Shown here in pieces: positions 61,180-64,000 of a stretch of 64,000 nt of DNA. Each line of letters opens with the position of its first letter. Position 1 is the first letter of the stretch. The DNA is from Burkholderiaceae bacterium (GTDB taxonomy: Bacteria; Pseudomonadota; Gammaproteobacteria; Burkholderiales; Burkholderiaceae_E), in NCBI GenBank assembly GCA_021166725.1, contig JAJPES010000056.1:1-64000 (forward strand), read 5' to 3'. A program made the position numbers and the translations under genes. The notes beneath the pieces were generated by a model that saw only the letters and a list, made by a program, of their open reading frames with translations, was not told the DNA's origin and searched no databases.

Positions 61180-63093
61180 TCAACGCGCGGACGCGATTTC
61201 GTGCTGGCTCCGCTCGGTCATCAACTCGAGCGTCAAGCGTTCCGCGGTGGCCAGCCCTGCGGCGAGAATCGTATCGTCGCGAGTGTCAGTACGCGAGAGA
61301 ACGAACTCGGACGCCTGTTGGCCTTCTCCCCGTCCACGTACGCCCACTCGCACTCGGCGAATCACGTCTGTCGAAAGCGCCTGCAGAATCGACCGCATAC
61401 CCTTGTGACCTGCGTCGCCTCCGTTGCGTTTGACCCGAGCCCTTCCGAGTGGAAGATCGGCGTCGTCAAGAACCACGATGCAATCACTCGCCTGGTACCC
61501 GCATTCCTCTAGATAGGCGCTCAAGCCGTTCCCACTGCAATTCATCGGCTGATCCAGCTTCAACAGAATGGCCGGGGAACCGTCTATAGACAGCCTGGCT
61601 TCCAGCCCGTGGCGTCCGGTGGCCCACGAAGCGCCAGTTCGTTCGGCGAGCCGATCGAGCACCAGTTGGCCGACGTTGTGAACCGTGTGCCGATACCGGT
61701 CGCCCGGATTTCCGAGCCCGACGACGATCGTGGCCGAGCCTGGCCGCGGCGCGCTGCCGGTTGCGGTCGATGCCGGTGTGCGGGCAGTGGCCGGCGCGGT
61801 GGGCCCGGCGAACTCCGAAACCGGTGTCCAGGCGCGGGGGCATTCGTCACAGAACATGATCTTTCGACAGGAGGATTCCCAGCACTGCACTGCCTTGCGC
61901 CGATCGAGCAGGATGCGAACCAGGTGATCGGCCTTGTTGGTGCCCTTCAACAGGACAACATCGCCACTGCGCAACTCGCTCCTCAGGAACGCCGCAGCGT
62001 CTCTGGTCGACGGATAGAGCCGCAAGGATCCGTCGCTCCGAATGCGGTTCGCGCGTTCCGTGCTGATCGTATGCGGGCCGACGAGCAGAACGAGGTCCGC
62101 TACCTCCAGCGCGGCACGAGCGGCTTTCGCGTAGCGACGTGCCGGTTCGTTGGGCGTGTCGGAGATCGTTCCGATTACCGCCACTTTTCTTCGCGCGTGC
62201 GCTTCGCGCAGGAAGTCCAGCGGCGCCTGTAGCGACCACTGCGGTGCCTTGAAGTCGTCGCGTACGAAAGTGACGCCGTCTTCGAGCGTTTCAACCTGCA
62301 TCCTGCCGGGGCTGTTCGTTGCCCCGCCGAGAGCCTCGAGTGCATCGTCGATTCGAACGTCCGCAGCCAACCCGACCCCAAGCGCGCACAGCAGCGAGGT
62401 AACGAGTTGCATCCCGTGCAAGCGCGTTATTAACTCGTAGCGCTTGCCTTCGAACTCCACGACCAGCGTCAACGGCGCCGGCCAGGCCGATTGCGCGTCG
62501 ATCAGGCGAACCGTCGCGCCCTCGTCTCTGCCGACCCATATCGTCGGGCCGGCGCGACTCTCCCCGATCGCGCGCACCTGTGGATCGTCGCGGTTAAGCA
62601 CGGCAACCCCACCCGGTGGAAGGGCGTCGATCAGCTTGCGCTTCTCCGCCGCGATCGCATCGATGCTTCGAAATGCGGAGAAGTGCTCCAACGCGACTAC
62701 TGTAAGCACGGCGATACGGGGTCGTACCACTCGGATCGATCGATTCAGATAGTCGGGTTCCGACGCGCTCATCTCGACCACGCAGAACCGATGCTCGCGT
62801 CGAGTCGACAGGACCGTCTCCTCGACGCGACTATGCTCGTTTCCCGATCGATCGCTGCACTGGCACTCGCCGAGAGTGGATAGAACCCGTGTCGCGAAGT
62901 CCTTCGTCGAGGTCTTGCCGGCACTGCCGGTGATCCCGACGAAGAGCACATTCGACAGATGCTTTCGATGAAGGAACGCGTGAAAGTGCCGCTTGCGATC
63001 GTTCAAGGCCCAGTGCAGGCCCCGCCCGAGCCTAGCCGCGGAGGCCCCCAACGCTTGCGCGTATGCGACAGGGTCCACGTCGTTGCCTCCCAT
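61180..63093 (-). CDS. Mur ligase family protein fused to a peptidyl-tRNA hydrolase-like domain
   Basis: A 637-residue protein from ATG 63093 (GGAGGAGA upstream). Residues about 1-400 are a Mur ligase: P-loop LFVGITGSAGKTSTKD (about 51-65), RFCVVEMSASEPDYL, TVVALEHFSAFRSIDAIAAE KR and the C-terminal VAVIGTISD and VLLKGTNKADH. A four-Cys motif follows (Cys404, 409, 415, 418), then a Pro/Ala/Thr linker. Residues 455-637 are a Pth domain: GLGNPGDRYRHTVHNVG (catalytic Asn and His), QPMNCSGNGL and DDADLPLG (Asp); the motif usually GHNG reads GHKG (Asn to Lys). Function of the fusion is unknown. Confidence 0.88.
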   Translation of the reverse strand: MGGNDVDPVAYAQALGASAARLGRGLHWALNDRKRHFHAFLHRKHLSNVLFVGITGSAGKTSTKDFATRVLSTLGECQCSDRSGNEHSRVEETVLSTRREHRFCVVEMSASEPDYLNRSIRVVRPRIAVLTVVALEHFSAFRSIDAIAAEKRKLIDALPPGGVAVLNRDDPQVRAIGESRAGPTIWVGRDEGATVRLIDAQSAWPAPLTLVVEFEGKRYELITRLHGMQLVTSLLCALGVGLAADVRIDDALEALGGATNSPGRMQVETLEDGVTFVRDDFKAPQWSLQAPLDFLREAHARRKVAVIGTISDTPNEPARRYAKAARAALEVADLVLLVGPHTISTERANRIRSDGSLRLYPSTRDAAAFLRSELRSGDVVLLKGTNKADHLVRILLDRRKAVQCWESSCRKIMFCDECPRAWTPVSEFAGPTAPATARTPASTATGSAPRPGSATIVVGLGNPGDRYRHTVHNVGQLVLDRLAERTGASWATGRHGLEARLSIDGSPAILLKLDQPMNCSGNGLSAYLEECGYQASDCIVVLDDADLPLGRARVKRNGGDAGHKGMRSILQALSTDVIRRVRVGVRGRGEGQQASEFVLSRTDTRDDTILAAGLATAERLTLELMTERSQHEIASAR

Positions 63094-63193
63094 TGTCGAT
63101 TCATCTCCTCCACAGTGTGCAGAGCGGATCGAAAAGATGCGATGATTTTTTGCTGATTCCCTCGATTCGATTCGCACACCTGCTAAGCCTGTC

Positions 63194-64000
63194 TTGTCCC
63201 AGATCGACCCGTCGCCCTCCTTCTTCGATGAAACGTTGCTCACCGTTCCCGGCGCCGGGCGCGAGTTGTTGGGCGTTCTCGCGTGTCCCGCTCGGAATGC
63301 GCCGCAGCACGCGACCGGCGTCGTCATCGTCGTCGGCGGACCGCAAACGCGTGTTGGCTCGCATCGCCAGTTCGTCCTTCTCGCCCGCGCACTGGCGGGC
63401 GCGGGTTATCCGTGCCTGCGCTTCGACTACACCGGAATGGGCGACAGCTGCGGTCCGAAACCCGACTTCGAAGCCGCCGGAGACGACATCCGGCGCGCCT
63501 GCGACGCGCTGCTGGCTGCCGCTCCCGGGTGCCGGCGCATCGTGTTGTGGGGCCTGTGCGATGGCGCGACGGCCGCCGTGTTCCACGCCGTTACCGACGA
63601 GCGCGTGACGCGCGTGATCGCGGCGAATCCGTGGGCACGCGGAGACTCGACGCGATCCGCGGCGCTCGTGAAAACGCACTACCGCTCGCGACTGCGCTCC
63701 GCGGAGTTCTGGAAGAAGCTGGCCAGCGGCGGCATCGACGTGGTCGCCACGGTGAAAGAGCTGATCGGACACGTCGCGCGTGCGCGAAGCGGGCGGCGCG
63801 AAGGCGACGCGGCCAGCAGCGAGCAACCGAACCTGCCGCAGCGCTTCGCAACGGCGCTTCGACAGATCCGGACGCGGGTCCACCTGCAATTGAGCGGCAA
63901 CGATCTCACGGCGGCCGAGTTCGAAGTGGCGATGAAGACCGCCGGGCTTGCCGATGAGCTGGCGGCATCCGAATTGCGCCTCCCCGAGGCGGATCACACG
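63194..64000 (+). CDS. Exosortase A system-associated hydrolase 1 (partial, runs off the right edge)
   Basis: An open frame of 269 codons to the window end. There is no ATG; TTG 63194 is the likely start (LSQIDPSPSFFDETLL), the frame being closed at 63143. GVVIVVGGPQTRVGSHRQFV, LLARALAGAGYPCLRFDYTG MGDS and IVLWGLCDGATAAVFHAV are diagnostic of exosortase hydrolase 1 with a Cys nucleophile in GLCDGA. Divergent from the Mur-ligase/Pth gene with a 100-bp gap. In known loci it neighbours further exosortase and EPS genes, expected beyond 64 kb. Confidence 0.85.
   Translation, partial: MSQIDPSPSFFDETLLTVPGAGRELLGVLACPARNAPQHATGVVIVVGGPQTRVGSHRQFVLLARALAGAGYPCLRFDYTGMGDSCGPKPDFEAAGDDIRRACDALLAAAPGCRRIVLWGLCDGATAAVFHAVTDERVTRVIAANPWARGDSTRSAALVKTHYRSRLRSAEFWKKLASGGIDVVATVKELIGHVARARSGRREGDAASSEQPNLPQRFATALRQIRTRVHLQLSGNDLTAAEFEVAMKTAGLADELAASELRLPEADHT

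Noticed and set aside
48135-64000. Exosortase (XrtA) gene or wzc/wzz chain-length genes
   Set aside because: Looked for a multi-helix protein with the exosortase Cys, Arg and His residues and for Walker-type kinases; none is present inside the window.

Overview
The window is about 64 kb of uniformly GC-rich DNA from a betaproteobacterium, most likely of the order Burkholderiales. That placement is inference. It rests on a nuoM-nuoN-Nudix arrangement, a TRAP/beta-oxidation operon, a Tad pilus locus, an exosortase-type exopolysaccharide locus, and codon bias so strong that long antisense frames are open opposite nearly every gene.

Layout. 1-9.6 kb is housekeeping and accessory genes: the end of nuoM, nuoN, a Nudix hydrolase, a Uma2 nuclease, a RES-type toxin-antitoxin pair with its own promoter, tRNA-Ser(UGA), a DUF4382 lipoprotein, a PAS histidine kinase, a quinone oxidoreductase, and a 2-hydroxychromene-2-carboxylate-isomerase-like/dienoyl-CoA-isomerase-like pair. 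9.6-10.1 kb is a structured repeat island with a 14-bp tandem array, a perfect 36-bp inverted repeat and a 28-bp duplication. 10.1-15.3 kb holds a queuosine-precursor transporter, a large ABC permease lacking its ATPase, a DUF4124 protein and rmuC. 15.3-22.8 kb is one minus-strand catabolic operon: two crotonases, an SDR, an acyl-CoA dehydrogenase, a TRAP transporter and, last, a TetR regulator. A near-perfect palindrome in front of the first gene is the likely operator. 23.7-25.0 kb is isocitrate lyase with a clear terminator. 25.5-37.0 kb is a compact Tad (Flp pilus) operon whose genes mostly overlap by 4 bp. It includes an FHA-TadA ATPase fusion and a DUF192 gene.

From 37 kb onward the theme is sugar-nucleotide supply and surface polysaccharide. 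There are two exosortase-A-associated hydrolases, galU, a GH144-like glycoside hydrolase, gnd and pgl. A toxin-antitoxin islet follows (RHH/PIN and MNT/HEPN pairs), then tkt and zwf on the opposite strand. The sxtJ-DUF5989-carbamoyltransferase-SGNH cassette comes next, and after it a 134-bp scrambled zwf relic. A 52-residue PEP-CTERM protein has almost no passenger. A two-gene FAD dehydrogenase precedes a run of two glycosyltransferases, a beta-helix protein, an asparagine-synthetase homologue lacking Cys2, and a hydrolase. A divergent pair closes the window: a Mur ligase fused to a peptidyl-tRNA-hydrolase domain, and a further exosortase hydrolase cut by the right edge. No exosortase gene is inside the window, so the locus probably continues past 64 kb.

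The strongest candidates for unusual biology are the Mur-ligase/Pth fusion within the polysaccharide locus, the passenger-free PEP-CTERM peptide, the Cys2-less asparagine-synthetase homologue, and the inverted zwf relic.
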